Position numbers and translations under genes: made by a program. From contig CAVUZG010000005.1 in assembly GCA_963745945.1 (NCBI GenBank), positions 1 to 64,000 on the forward strand: a stretch of DNA of 64,000 bases, given 5' to 3'. The DNA comes from DATFVA01 sp963745945 (GTDB taxonomy: Bacteria; Bacteroidota; Ignavibacteria; Ignavibacteriales; Ignavibacteriaceae). Below, in pieces: positions 26,287 through 35,250 of this stretch. Below the pieces are notes generated by a model. That model saw only the letters and a program-made list of their open reading frames with translations. It was not told the DNA's origin and did not search any database. Numbering within the stretch: the first letter of the stretch is position 1; each line of letters begins with the position of its first letter.

Positions 26287-27318
26287 ATGATCCGTTTTTA
26301 CTCTTATTCAAATAAAATTTTTGTTGGAATAATTTTTCTTTTATTTATTTGTCCGTTCATCAGGGCGCAGGAGAAAAACTATTTTTATACAAACAAGCCC
26401 TACGGAAGCGAAGCTCTTTTCAATCCGATAAGTCTTTTTATTAATGGAAGTTTCGACGTAACTCAACTCCAATCCGTTTCCAACAGAATAGGCGACCAGG
26501 ATTATGAGAAGACTTTTCATGTAGTAATGAGAAGTCTTGGTCATCCATTTGAAAATATAAAACATTACGGATGGAATCTTTTTTTGCGAACTGAATTTTT
26601 TCCTATAAGTTTTAAGAAAGAGGAAATGCAATGGATTCCAAACTATCAGCAGCATCTTATTGGCGGCGGTATGCTTTATACTGCAATGAAAGAGTGGTAC
26701 GAAGTGCATCATTTCCCGGTTCCGTGGCTGCTGTCTTCTATCACCCTGATGACCCATCATTTATTAAATGAAATGCTTGAATCAGGACCGAATGAAGTTT
26801 GGAGTGTTGATGAAGTGTCCGACATCTATGTGTTTGATCTTGGAGGAATTGTACTATTCAGTTTTGATAATATTAATGAATTCTTCAGCAAAACATTAAA
26901 CCTTGCTGATTGGTCACTGCAGGCAACAATAACTTTTCCTTACGGAAGAGTGAATGCTGGGCAGTATTTTTCAATGAAGTGGAAGCTGCCTTTCTCTGAA
27001 AAATATTCTGTTTTTTATCGTTACGGAATGGGCGGAGTAATCGGGCTTTCAGAAAAACTTGAATCGGGAGATAATTTGTCAGTTGGTGTGGGATTCAGAT
27101 CGAAGCATCTTGTTGATGTGACCACAACTGCGAGACAGCGTACAATTGAAACCAGCTGGCAGGCTGGCGTTTATTATGATCGGAATAATTCATTGCTCGC
27201 TTCGGTAACATTAAGTGGAGTCAGGGAATATTTTGCTTCAATTGATATTTATCCGGGTATAATTAATATTGGAAATTTCTCTCCTGGTATTATGGACAGT
27301 GATAGGAAGAAATGGTGA
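26287..27318 (+). CDS. Predicted outer membrane protein, frameshifted near its end
   Basis: About 343 residues from ATG 26287; an in-frame TTG at 26281 is weaker. A signal peptide (FLLFICPFIRAQ) is followed by Gly/aromatic-rich beta-strand pattern. The frame stops at 27318 after SPGIMDSDRKKW. Dropping one base near 27289 gives instead LWTVIGRNGDSVFGITTKYI and a stop at 27377-27379. That tail ends with alternating hydrophobic and aromatic residues (ILSFGYEMNY), as a barrel's last strand should. So the original gene probably ran to 27379. The family is unknown to me. Confidence 0.65.
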   Translation: MIRFYSYSNKIFVGIIFLLFICPFIRAQEKNYFYTNKPYGSEALFNPISLFINGSFDVTQLQSVSNRIGDQDYEKTFHVVMRSLGHPFENIKHYGWNLFLRTEFFPISFKKEEMQWIPNYQQHLIGGGMLYTAMKEWYEVHHFPVPWLLSSITLMTHHLLNEMLESGPNEVWSVDEVSDIYVFDLGGIVLFSFDNINEFFSKTLNLADWSLQATITFPYGRVNAGQYFSMKWKLPFSEKYSVFYRYGMGGVIGLSEKLESGDNLSVGVGFRSKHLVDVTTTARQRTIETSWQAGVYYDRNNSLLASVTLSGVREYFASIDIYPGIINIGNFSPGIMDSDRKKW

Positions 27319-27606
27319 TTCAGTTTTCGGAATAACCACAAAATATATTCTTAGTTTTGGATATGAAATGAATTATTGAAATTATCATTTATCTATTATC
27401 TGTAGAATAATTCAATAATATCCGGTTTCTTCAGATTAATAAACAATTTATTCTATTTATTCCCGTATTCTCCTAAGTTTTTATTAAATAATATGTTGCA
27501 ACGTACCTTGTGACTCTATAATAAAGAGGTCTTGCTTTTTTTCAGAAGCAATTTTTAGTATTTTATTTTTCCGAACAAATATTATTTACCAACAAAAAAT
27601 TAAAAA

Positions 27607-28401
27607 GTGGAAAACCCCGAAAAAAATAATCCTTTTGAATTAAGTGAATCATTAACTAATTTTTTCAAAACCATTTCCGACTTAACACTTTTTTCAATAA
27701 GGTTTTTTAAAATTGTTTTTATTCCGCCATATGAATTTGCAGAAATTAAAAAGCATATGGATGAGCTTGGAATAAAAACGATGCCCATTGTAACAGTTAC
27801 AGGGTTTATAATCGGTTTAGTTCTTGCAATGCAGAGCCAGCCGGTTATGCAGCGTTTTGGTGCAGAAGCTTACCTGCCAAGCATGGTATCGCTTTCTGTT
27901 GTGCGTGAACTTGGCCCGGTTCTGACAGCTTTAATTTTTGCAGGAAGAGTCAGTTCGGGAATCGGCGCTGAACTTGGTTCAATGAGAGTTACAGAACAAA
28001 TTGATGCAATGGAAGTTTCTGCTATAAATCCTTTTAAATTTTTAGTTGTAACAAGAATGCTTGCTTGTACATTAATTCTTCCGATTCTTACAATGTATGT
28101 TAATTTCCTTGCAATAATGGGCGGTTATTTTGCTATAAAACTTTCAACCGGAACTACATTTCAACTTTATATTAACGCTATTTTTAAGTCACTTGAATTT
28201 TCCGATCTTATACCTGGAGTGCTGAAAACGTTTGTTTTCGGATTTATAGTGGGCGCAGTTGGATCATATAAAGGATATAATGCAGAGAATGGAACTGTAG
28301 GAGTCGGGAATGCATCAACAAGTGCAGTAGTTATGTCCTCACTGTTAATTCTGCTGGTTGATATGGTTCTTGTTAAACTAACCATTTTAATTTGGGCCTA
28401 A
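27607..28401 (+). CDS. mlaE: MlaE-type ABC lipid transport permease
   Basis: 264 residues from GTG 27607. Five to six TM helices with the MlaE/YrbE pattern: VTVTGFIIGLVLAMQSQPVM, then SLSVVRELGPVLTALIFAGR and SSGIGAELGSMRVTEQIDAM, the most conserved stretch of the family. It forms the membrane dimer of an Mla-type complex that moves phospholipids between the two membranes. The next two genes give the ATPase and the MCE substrate-binding protein. MlaB and MlaC homologues are not seen beside them, which is usual outside Proteobacteria. Confidence 0.94.
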   Translation: MENPEKNNPFELSESLTNFFKTISDLTLFSIRFFKIVFIPPYEFAEIKKHMDELGIKTMPIVTVTGFIIGLVLAMQSQPVMQRFGAEAYLPSMVSLSVVRELGPVLTALIFAGRVSSGIGAELGSMRVTEQIDAMEVSAINPFKFLVVTRMLACTLILPILTMYVNFLAIMGGYFAIKLSTGTTFQLYINAIFKSLEFSDLIPGVLKTFVFGFIVGAVGSYKGYNAENGTVGVGNASTSAVVMSSLLILLVDMVLVKLTILIWA

Positions 28402-29153
28402 TGATGCTGGTAGAAGTTAAAAATGTTTTCAAATCTTTTGGCGATCTTATTGTTCTTGATGATATTTCTTTTAATGTTGACAAAGGAGAAAATTTTGTTG
28501 TTTTCGGAAGAAGCGGAACAGGGAAAAGTGTGCTTCTTAAATGTATGGTTGGATTGTTAGAACCTGATTCCGGAGAAATAAAAATTAATGGAAAAAGTGT
28601 TCTGAATATTACTATTGATGAATTAAATGAAGTCAGGAAGCAAATTGGTTTTCTTTTCCAGGGATCAGCACTTTATGATTCGATGACAGTCCGTGAAAAT
28701 CTGGAATTTCCGTTGATCAGAAATTTTGATTTTTCCCCGGATGAAAGATTTGAAAAGATAAAAGATGTTCTAAATAAAGTTGGACTTGAAAAAGCTATTG
28801 ACAAAAAACCTTCTGAGCTTTCAGGTGGAATGAAAAAAAGAATAGGGCTTGCGCGTACGATAATAACTGAGCCCATGCTGATTTTATATGATGAGCCGAC
28901 AACCGGCCTGGATCCTATTACTACGAAGGAGATAAGCCAGCTTATAGTTGAACTGCAGAAAGATCTTAACAGTACATCCATCGTTGTTACTCATGATCTT
29001 ATATGTGCAAAAATAGTTGCCGATAGTTCCATTGTTTTAAAAAATGGTAAAATAAAATTTGAAGGCAGCATCAAAGAACTTGAAGAATCAAATGATAATT
29101 TTCTTAAAAATTTCTTCAGCAGTGAAATTATTGAAACTGCTGACGGAGAATAA
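28401..29153 (+). CDS. mlaF: MlaF-type ABC transporter ATPase
   Basis: About 251 residues from ATG 28401, which overlaps the permease stop by one base (TAATG). Walker A GRSGTGKS near residue 37, Q-loop GFLFQGSALYDSMTV, signature LSGGMKKRIGLARTI, Walker B LILYDEPTTGLDP and H-loop VVTHD. The GMKKR signature is typical of MlaF. It powers lipid transport with the permease and the MCE protein. All catalytic motifs are intact. Confidence 0.94.
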   Translation: MMLVEVKNVFKSFGDLIVLDDISFNVDKGENFVVFGRSGTGKSVLLKCMVGLLEPDSGEIKINGKSVLNITIDELNEVRKQIGFLFQGSALYDSMTVRENLEFPLIRNFDFSPDERFEKIKDVLNKVGLEKAIDKKPSELSGGMKKRIGLARTIITEPMLILYDEPTTGLDPITTKEISQLIVELQKDLNSTSIVVTHDLICAKIVADSSIVLKNGKIKFEGSIKELEESNDNFLKNFFSSEIIETADGE

Positions 29154-29155
29154 AT

Positions 29156-30187
29156 ATGGCTAAAAAAACATCTACTGTTAAACTCGGAATATTTATTACC
29201 CTCGGGATAGCAATACTGGTTGTAGCAATATTTTTGCTTGGGGGTAAAGAACAATTATTCAGTTCAACGTTTAAAGTAAAAGCGTACTTTAAAACTGTGC
29301 AGGGATTAAAGAGCGGGGCAACGGTAAGACTAAGCGGAATAGATGTTGGTACAGTCAGTAATATTGCAATTGTTAATGATACCACTGGTCGTGTTGAAGT
29401 AATTATGAAAATAAAAGAAGATGTTGCGCGGTTCATCAGAACTGATACACAAGCAACCATTGAAACTGAAGGACTGGTGGGAAATAAAGTTGTGGTTCTG
29501 GAAATCGGCAGCGCTTCAGCTGAACGGGTAAGAGAGGGGGGAACAATAAAAGCGAAAGAGCCAATGAGTTTTTCGGCAGTAATAGAAGAAACCCAGGGTA
29601 TAATGAAATACACCAAGCAGATGACGAAGGACCTTTCTGAGATTATTGGAAGGGTAAACCGGGGCGAAGGATCTATTGGAAAACTGCTTGTGGATGAAGA
29701 ATTATATACCGATGCTACAAATCTTACAAAGCAGGCAGATAAAAGTCTTCAGTCTATTACCGGTGAATTCGATAAAGTAACTGAACTTTTCAATAGCCTT
29801 GGTGAAGGAGTCAGGAATGTGGTTACAAATGTTGATTCGACAGTTGCAGACCTTGATTCCATCATTACCGGGGTAAAAGAAGGTAAAGGTATTCTTGGTG
29901 AAATGCTTGTTAACGGCAGTCCGTTTGATTCCACATTCCATGCAACAATCGGCAATATCGAAAAGACTACGGAGGATGCAAGACTTGCAGCTTCGAGACT
30001 TGCAGAAAATATGGAAGCACTCAAGCATAACTGGTTATTCAAAAGTTACTTTGAAGACAGGGGATACTGGGATAAAGCTGAATATGAAGATGATATTAGT
30101 TCAAAAATTCAGGAACTTGACCAGAAAATTAAAATGCTGGACGACAGAATTGAAAAATTGAAATCGCTGGAGGGACAATCAAAATAA
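29156..30187 (+). CDS. mlaD: MCE/MlaD family lipid transport protein
   Basis: 343 residues. One N-terminal TM helix (about 9-30) anchors it in the inner membrane, then one MCE domain (about 38-120: FKVKAYFKTVQGLKSGATV, RLSGIDVGTVSNIAI, IETEGLVGNKVVVLEIG). The long C-terminal part (about 140-343) is helical, with repeated amphipathic units like those that form the hydrophobic tunnel in MCE proteins. MlaD hexamers sit on the MlaE-MlaF complex. It starts 3 bp after mlaF. No terminator hairpin is visible before uvrA. Confidence 0.92.
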   Translation: MAKKTSTVKLGIFITLGIAILVVAIFLLGGKEQLFSSTFKVKAYFKTVQGLKSGATVRLSGIDVGTVSNIAIVNDTTGRVEVIMKIKEDVARFIRTDTQATIETEGLVGNKVVVLEIGSASAERVREGGTIKAKEPMSFSAVIEETQGIMKYTKQMTKDLSEIIGRVNRGEGSIGKLLVDEELYTDATNLTKQADKSLQSITGEFDKVTELFNSLGEGVRNVVTNVDSTVADLDSIITGVKEGKGILGEMLVNGSPFDSTFHATIGNIEKTTEDARLAASRLAENMEALKHNWLFKSYFEDRGYWDKAEYEDDISSKIQELDQKIKMLDDRIEKLKSLEGQSK

Positions 30188-30363
30188 GTATTTGATATTT
30201 TTATATTAATTAATAAAACTTCCAGTCATTATCTGATTCAGCCCGCTAATAAGAAAACTATTCTTACTCAATTCATTTGTTATACTCATATTTTTACCAC
30301 CATTTGTAAAATATCTTTTTGTAAATTTAATGTTCCGAATTTCTCAAACAGTAAACGAAATTG

Positions 30364-33129
30364 ATGGCAGCCAAAGAAAAGAAAATAATTATAAAAGGTG
30401 CAAGAGAGCATAATTTAAAAAATCTCAGTTTCGAAATACCGAGGAATAATCTTATAGTTTTTACCGGTGTTAGCGGAAGCGGGAAATCTTCTCTTGTGTT
30501 TGATACGATTTATGCTGAAGGACAGAGAAGATATGTTGAAAGTCTTTCTGCGTATGCACGCCAGTTTCTTGAAAGAATGAATAAACCGGATGTCGATTTC
30601 ATCCAGGGAATTAGTCCGGCAGTTGCAATTGAACAAAAAACCGGGGCAAGAAATACACGTTCCACAGTTGGAACAACGACAGAAGTATACGATTACCTCC
30701 GGTTGCTGTTTGCAAGAATAGGGAAGACAATATGTTTTGAATGCGGCAAAGAAGTTAAGAAAGCAACCACCACCACAGTTACCCAATGGCTTGAAGAACA
30801 GGCGGAAGGAACGAAATTTTATTTAACATTCCCGTTACACATTCACGAAGGCACTACTGTTAAACAGGAAATCGATCTTCTTAAAAAGCGCGGGTTTTTC
30901 AGATTATATTTTAATAAAAAAATGGTGGACCTGAGTGAACAGGAAATTCTTCCAAAGAAAAAAGATGATATAAGAGTTGTAATTGAACGCTTTAAAGCGG
31001 CTCCCGGTGAAGTAAGAGAAAAGCTTGCTGATTCAATTGAAATAACATTTAAAGAAGGTGAAAACCGGTTAATTATTATTAATGCGGAAACCGGTGTTGA
31101 AAAAGAGTTTAATAAATTTTATGAATGCTGCGGAATAAGGTACGAGGAACCCGAACCGAGATTTTTTTCTTTCAACAATCCTTTCGGTGCATGTCCTGTC
31201 TGCCAGGGTTTTAGTAAAACGATAGGGATTGATATGAACCTCGTGGTTCCAAATCCCAATTTAAGTATAGTTGACGGGGCAATCGCGCCTTTCCGTTCTC
31301 CAAAATACAGTGTGCATCTTCGCGATCTAATACAAAACGCAAAGCAATTTCTTATTCCCATCAATATTCCATTTAAAGAATTAAAACCTGAACAGGTGGC
31401 AGCAGTTAGAAATGGTTTTGGTGATTATATCGGCATAGATCGTTTCTTTGAAAAGCTTGAAAGCAAAACATATAAAATGCACGTACGTGTTCTGCTAAGC
31501 CGTTACCGCGGTTATTCAACTTGTACTGCATGCAAAGGATCAAGATTAAGAAGAGAAGCTCTGCAGGTGAAGATTGAAGGAAAATCAATTTACGATTGTG
31601 TTAAAATTCCCGTTGAACAATCACTTGACTTTTTTTCTAATCTTAAACTTTCGGAATACGATGCCCTTGTTGGCGAGCGCGTGTTGAAAGAAATAATAAA
31701 ACGATTAACATTCCTGAATAATGTAGGCATCGGGTATTTAACACTTGACCGCCTGAGCAGCTCACTTTCAGGGGGCGAAACACAAAGAATAAATCTTGCA
31801 ACTTCACTCGGATCATCTTTGGTAGGAACTCTTTATGTACTTGATGAACCGAGCATCGGGCTGCATCCAAGGGATAATGCAAGGTTAATTAATATTCTTA
31901 AAAACCTAAGGGATATCGGCAATACGGTGCTTGTTGTTGAACACGATCCGGATATGATGAAATCCGCAGATATACTTATTGATATGGGACCAAAAGCAGG
32001 TGAAGCCGGCGGGGAGATTATTGCCCGCGGAACTTACGATGAAGTATTAAAAGATAAAAAATCGTTAACAGGAAAATATCTTTCCGGGAAACTTAAAATT
32101 CCGGTTCCTGAAAAAAGAAGAACTAACAAAACCAAAGAAATCAAAATATCAGGAGCAAAAGAACATAACCTGAAAAATTTAGATGTATCTATTCCTTTAA
32201 ATAAGTTTGTTGTTGTTACAGGTGTAAGCGGCTCGGGAAAAAGTACTTTGATTCACGATGTTCTCTACGGCGGCATAGCAAAGTATCTCGGGTTTAACCC
32301 TCCTAAGATTGGAGACTTTGATGATATTAAAGGCATAGAATACATTGATGAAATTGAAATTGTCGATCAGTCGCCCATTGGTAAAACACCAAGATCGAAT
32401 CCTATAAGCTATATAAAAGCTTACGAAATTATCCGCGAACTTTTCGCTTCAACTCACCAGGCAAGGGCAAGAGGATACAGACCGGGATATTTTTCGTTTA
32501 ATGTTCCCGGCGGAAGATGCGAGACCTGCACCGGTGACGGCTTTATAAAAGTTGAAATGCAGTTTCTTGCAGATCTTTATCTGCAGTGTGAAGACTGCGA
32601 CGGCACAAGGTTTAAAAAGGAAATAAGAGAGATAACCTACCGCGGGAAAAATCTTGTTGAAGTTCTTAATATGACGGTTGATGAAGCCGTTAAATTCTTT
32701 AAGGGAAATGATAAGATTGTAAAATACCTCCAGGTGCTTTCCGATGTAGGTCTTGGTTATATAAAACTCGGACAGCCTTCCAATACGCTTTCAGGCGGTG
32801 AAGCACAGCGGATTAAATTAGCATCGCATTTAACCTCGCAAAGAGACAGGAAGCATACACTCTTTATTTTTGATGAACCGACCACAGGACTTCACTTTGA
32901 TGACATTAACAAATTGCTGAACTGTTTTAATCTTCTGCTTGAGCGGGATAACTCGGTTGTAATAATTGAGCACAACCTTGAAATAATAAAATGTGCTGAC
33001 CATATAATTGATATGGGTCCTGAAGCCGGGGAAAAGGGCGGGGAAGTAGTTGCCACGGGAACACCGGAAGAGATTGCACGGAATGAAAACTCGTGGACAG
33101 GGAAGTATTTAAAAGCCCACCTGAATTAA
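30364..33129 (+). CDS. uvrA: Excinuclease ABC subunit UvrA
   Basis: 921 residues from ATG 30364 (TTG 30361 is next to it). Two ABC ATPase halves: Walker A GVSGSGKSSLVFDT near 35 and GVSGSGKSTLIHDV near 620; signatures LSGGETQRINLA and LSGGEAQRIKLA; Walker B LDEPSIGLHP and FDEPTTGLHF. Zinc modules are seen as CFECG, CPVC and CETC...CEDC. UvrA dimers find helix-distorting DNA lesions and load UvrB. The gene is complete and of standard length. After its stop there is no clear terminator, and an 86-bp repeat begins 68 bp later. Confidence 0.97.
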   Translation: MAAKEKKIIIKGAREHNLKNLSFEIPRNNLIVFTGVSGSGKSSLVFDTIYAEGQRRYVESLSAYARQFLERMNKPDVDFIQGISPAVAIEQKTGARNTRSTVGTTTEVYDYLRLLFARIGKTICFECGKEVKKATTTTVTQWLEEQAEGTKFYLTFPLHIHEGTTVKQEIDLLKKRGFFRLYFNKKMVDLSEQEILPKKKDDIRVVIERFKAAPGEVREKLADSIEITFKEGENRLIIINAETGVEKEFNKFYECCGIRYEEPEPRFFSFNNPFGACPVCQGFSKTIGIDMNLVVPNPNLSIVDGAIAPFRSPKYSVHLRDLIQNAKQFLIPINIPFKELKPEQVAAVRNGFGDYIGIDRFFEKLESKTYKMHVRVLLSRYRGYSTCTACKGSRLRREALQVKIEGKSIYDCVKIPVEQSLDFFSNLKLSEYDALVGERVLKEIIKRLTFLNNVGIGYLTLDRLSSSLSGGETQRINLATSLGSSLVGTLYVLDEPSIGLHPRDNARLINILKNLRDIGNTVLVVEHDPDMMKSADILIDMGPKAGEAGGEIIARGTYDEVLKDKKSLTGKYLSGKLKIPVPEKRRTNKTKEIKISGAKEHNLKNLDVSIPLNKFVVVTGVSGSGKSTLIHDVLYGGIAKYLGFNPPKIGDFDDIKGIEYIDEIEIVDQSPIGKTPRSNPISYIKAYEIIRELFASTHQARARGYRPGYFSFNVPGGRCETCTGDGFIKVEMQFLADLYLQCEDCDGTRFKKEIREITYRGKNLVEVLNMTVDEAVKFFKGNDKIVKYLQVLSDVGLGYIKLGQPSNTLSGGEAQRIKLASHLTSQRDRKHTLFIFDEPTTGLHFDDINKLLNCFNLLLERDNSVVIIEHNLEIIKCADHIIDMGPEAGEKGGEVVATGTPEEIARNENSWTGKYLKAHLN

Positions 33130-33456
33130 TATTACACAATAAAATTAGTACCCTTTATTATATGCCGCAGTCATTTGCAACTGGTGAATTTTATTTTTTT
33201 TGTTTTTTATTGATTTAATAAAACAGAAAAGGTAATTTATAACCAATTAATTAATTGCGGGTTATCCAGGGAATGCAGACCGTTATGATATCCGGATTTT
33301 TAAGAGAAAGGATTATGCACGCCATATTTTCAATTAATTTAAAAATAAAACAAAGTAAAAAAACTGGAAAGTATTCCTGCTATGCCTTGCATATATACGA
33401 TCCATTAATTTATCAGATGTGAGTAATAAGTAATAGTTATAGGGAAAAGGTATGAA
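33130..33456. other. Intergenic region after uvrA with repeat copy 1
   Basis: 327 bp without a gene. It holds copy 1 of the 86-bp direct repeat (33197-33282). The part after the repeat (33283-33456) is unique, AT-rich, and leads into the first orphan gene, with GGGAAAAGG upstream of its ATG. No RNA gene or terminator hairpin was seen. Confidence 0.5.
33197..33282. repeat. 86-bp direct repeat, copy 1
   Basis: Identical to 36397-36482 except at 33228 (a) versus 36428 (t). The two copies are exactly 3200 bp apart in the same orientation. The left part holds a small AT palindrome (TTTTATT-GATTT-AATAAAA). The right part contains the non-palindromic segment gcgggttatccagggaatgc. It encloses, with copy 2, about 3.1 kb of orphan genes. 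Such a pair fits a duplication boundary, an insertion target duplication, or a recombination site. Confidence 0.92.
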
Positions 33457-34086
33457 ATGAAATCATATTCAATGAAAATAATTTTTTGGACGATTCTGTT
33501 AGTCTTGCTAATAATAGCTTACTTATTATTATTTACCTGTTGGGATAAGGATACCAAAACTCTATTATTACAATATTTCACATTATTTGTCACAGTACTG
33601 GGTTTTTATATCGCTATTCGGCAATTGATTAAAAAAAGAAGATATTATCTAGATATCTTAATAGATATTAAAACCTCAAAGCCATTTTACTCTATTAAAA
33701 CACAAGTTCTCAATAAATCGGGAGACAATAAAGATATTGCCTTTGCATTTCTTTTGATAACTAAACAAGAAGCAGACATAATTTTTTGTGCAAATGAGTT
33801 ACTTAAACACTACGATTCACCTCGGCATTTTAAATATTCTAACAACTTTGTCCAATTTGTTAAAGTCGTTAAAGAGCCATTATTTTTAGATAATCAAATG
33901 GGAATTATTCCTCTTGAATTTTTCTACGAAGAAAATATTCAAATTGGAAATGAAAGTCCCGCTTACACTTTTACTTTTAAGAATGAGCCCAAATGTTTAG
34001 ATAATGGCATCTATTCAGTTAGGTTTTTTATCTTTCCTAAAGATGGCTATCATCGAAGCACAGTTGAAAGTCTAATAATTTCATAA
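33457..34086 (+). CDS. Hypothetical membrane protein
   Basis: 209 residues. Two TM helices at the N-terminus (about 8-27, IIFWTILLVLLIIAYLLLF, and about 37-56, QYFTLFVTVLGFYIAIRQL). A basic stop (IKKRRYY) follows, then about 150 residues of a soluble beta-rich domain that should face the cytoplasm. I do not recognise the family. It is the first gene inside the repeat-bounded segment, 19 bp before another small membrane protein gene, and probably co-transcribed with it. Confidence 0.6.
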   Translation: MKSYSMKIIFWTILLVLLIIAYLLLFTCWDKDTKTLLLQYFTLFVTVLGFYIAIRQLIKKRRYYLDILIDIKTSKPFYSIKTQVLNKSGDNKDIAFAFLLITKQEADIIFCANELLKHYDSPRHFKYSNNFVQFVKVVKEPLFLDNQMGIIPLEFFYEENIQIGNESPAYTFTFKNEPKCLDNGIYSVRFFIFPKDGYHRSTVESLIIS

Positions 34087-34105
34087 TAACTATAGAAGGG
34101 AGATA

Positions 34106-34459
34106 ATGGCTGAGAATACAGAAGATCAGCAGAAAAATAAAAGTATGTCTACTCCCAATCAAAACCCACAAATTACACTCGTAGATATTGTAAACGTGAT
34201 ATCGGATAGAGTAGATCCAATTATTCAACTCATAAAAACTATGGCTGAGAAAAATCTTGCAAGCAGAGAATCTGATGCAAGGTTTAAAATCCATATGGCT
34301 TGGGTCGCAGTTGTTGTTGTAGGCATTATCGTTGGAGTTTCTACTTTGTTAACTTGGATTGGGAAAATGGATGGGGCTACTTTTGGATTTCTCCTAGGTT
34401 TAGTAATTGGTTATGCTTTAACTTTTATTAGAGATGCATTGAGAGCAAAAGAAGATTAA
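34106..34459 (+). CDS. Hypothetical small membrane protein
   Basis: 117 residues with GAAGGGAG just upstream of ATG 34106. A polar N-terminal half (about 1-65, with many Gln, Asn and charged residues) is followed by two TM helices (about 69-90, AWVAVVVVGIIVGVSTLLTW, and about 92-110, TFGFLLGLVIGYALTFI) and a charged end. No family recognised. The pairing with the upstream two-TM protein suggests they work together at the inner membrane. Confidence 0.6.
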   Translation: MAENTEDQQKNKSMSTPNQNPQITLVDIVNVISDRVDPIIQLIKTMAEKNLASRESDARFKIHMAWVAVVVVGIIVGVSTLLTWIGKMDGATFGFLLGLVIGYALTFIRDALRAKED

Positions 34460-34659
34460 AACCAGAATAGTATAGTCATTTTTTTCATTAATTGAAAAAA
34501 TTAAGGATGATAAAAAATAATAACTCAATTTTCCTATGAGTAAAAATGTTTCATAAATTCTAAATAAAATATGTTTAGCCAATTAACTAACGGCAGTGTA
34601 GCTAATTGTCTAATTTTCATTTTTTAAATCATTGCCAAATTAAGATAAGGAGTAATTTT

Positions 34660-35007
34660 ATGAAAGGAATCATACTAATATGTATTCTCTTAATATTTGC
34701 AGGTTGTGCTGCGACTGAACTTACGACCGGGGGCCAACGAGTGAGAATTACAAATACAGAACCCGGAAAAGATTGCGAATTCCTTGGTGTCGTAACGGGC
34801 AGTCAAGGCAATGCTATAACAGGCGAATGGACCTCAAATGAGAATCTGGAAACAGGGGCTCTCAACGAACTCAGAAATAAAGCAGCAGAGTTGGGAGGAA
34901 ATCTTATACTTTTAATAACTCAACGTGCAGGCCAAACAACAGATACAGGCGGCGCCGGTAGACAAACGAATGTTACGATGACTGCTAACGTCTACCGTTG
35001 TCCTTAA
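34660..35007 (+). CDS. DUF4156 family lipoprotein
   Basis: 115 residues. ATG 34660 is chosen over an upstream in-frame start at 34606 because AAGGAG lies at 34647-34652 and the protein then starts with a clean lipoprotein signal (GIILICILLIFAGC). The mature domain fits DUF4156, related to RcsF-like lipoproteins: GKDCEFLGVVTGSQGN, LNELRNKAAELGGNLILL, and a final Cys (VYRCP) that could pair with the Cys after GKD. Located in the repeat-bounded segment. Function unknown; RcsF senses envelope stress in enterics, but no Rcs genes are here. Confidence 0.78.
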   Translation: MKGIILICILLIFAGCAATELTTGGQRVRITNTEPGKDCEFLGVVTGSQGNAITGEWTSNENLETGALNELRNKAAELGGNLILLITQRAGQTTDTGGAGRQTNVTMTANVYRCP

Positions 35008-35194
35008 TAATTTTTAATTATTAAGTTGATTAAGCTTTGAATATTGTGAACTTAATTTTCAGTTGGCTTAAAAAAACGGTATAACAAGCGGTTCAAACTG
35101 CCTGCGAGTTCGCATTCGGCATTTTATTAATTTTAATGTTGATCATTCCCAGCCAAAAACTAACTGGTAAGAAAAAAATCCTACTAGCACCAAA

Positions 35195-35229
35195 CAAAAA
35201 AGGGAACGCACCTGCGTTCCCTTTTTTCA
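35195..35229. terminator. Strong bidirectional intrinsic terminator
   Basis: GGGAACGCA (35202-35210), loop CC, TGCGTTCCC (35213-35221), flanked by A6 on the left and T6 on the right. The 9-bp GC stem extends by A-T pairs on both sides. It ends the minus-strand gene at 35251 and can also end readthrough from the DUF4156 gene. Confidence 0.92.
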
Positions 35230-35250
35230 TTCATATAAAGTGTTATGCTC

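Noticed and set aside
27497..27525. Sigma-70-like promoter TTGCAA-N15-TATAAT before mlaE
   Set aside because: The spacer is too short and the -35 box is weak; group-type promoter pattern is not met, so I do not list it.
29128..30042. Several overlapping minus-strand frames opposite the MCE gene
   Set aside because: Codon-bias shadows of the plus-strand MlaD gene; no signal peptide, Shine-Dalgarno or family.
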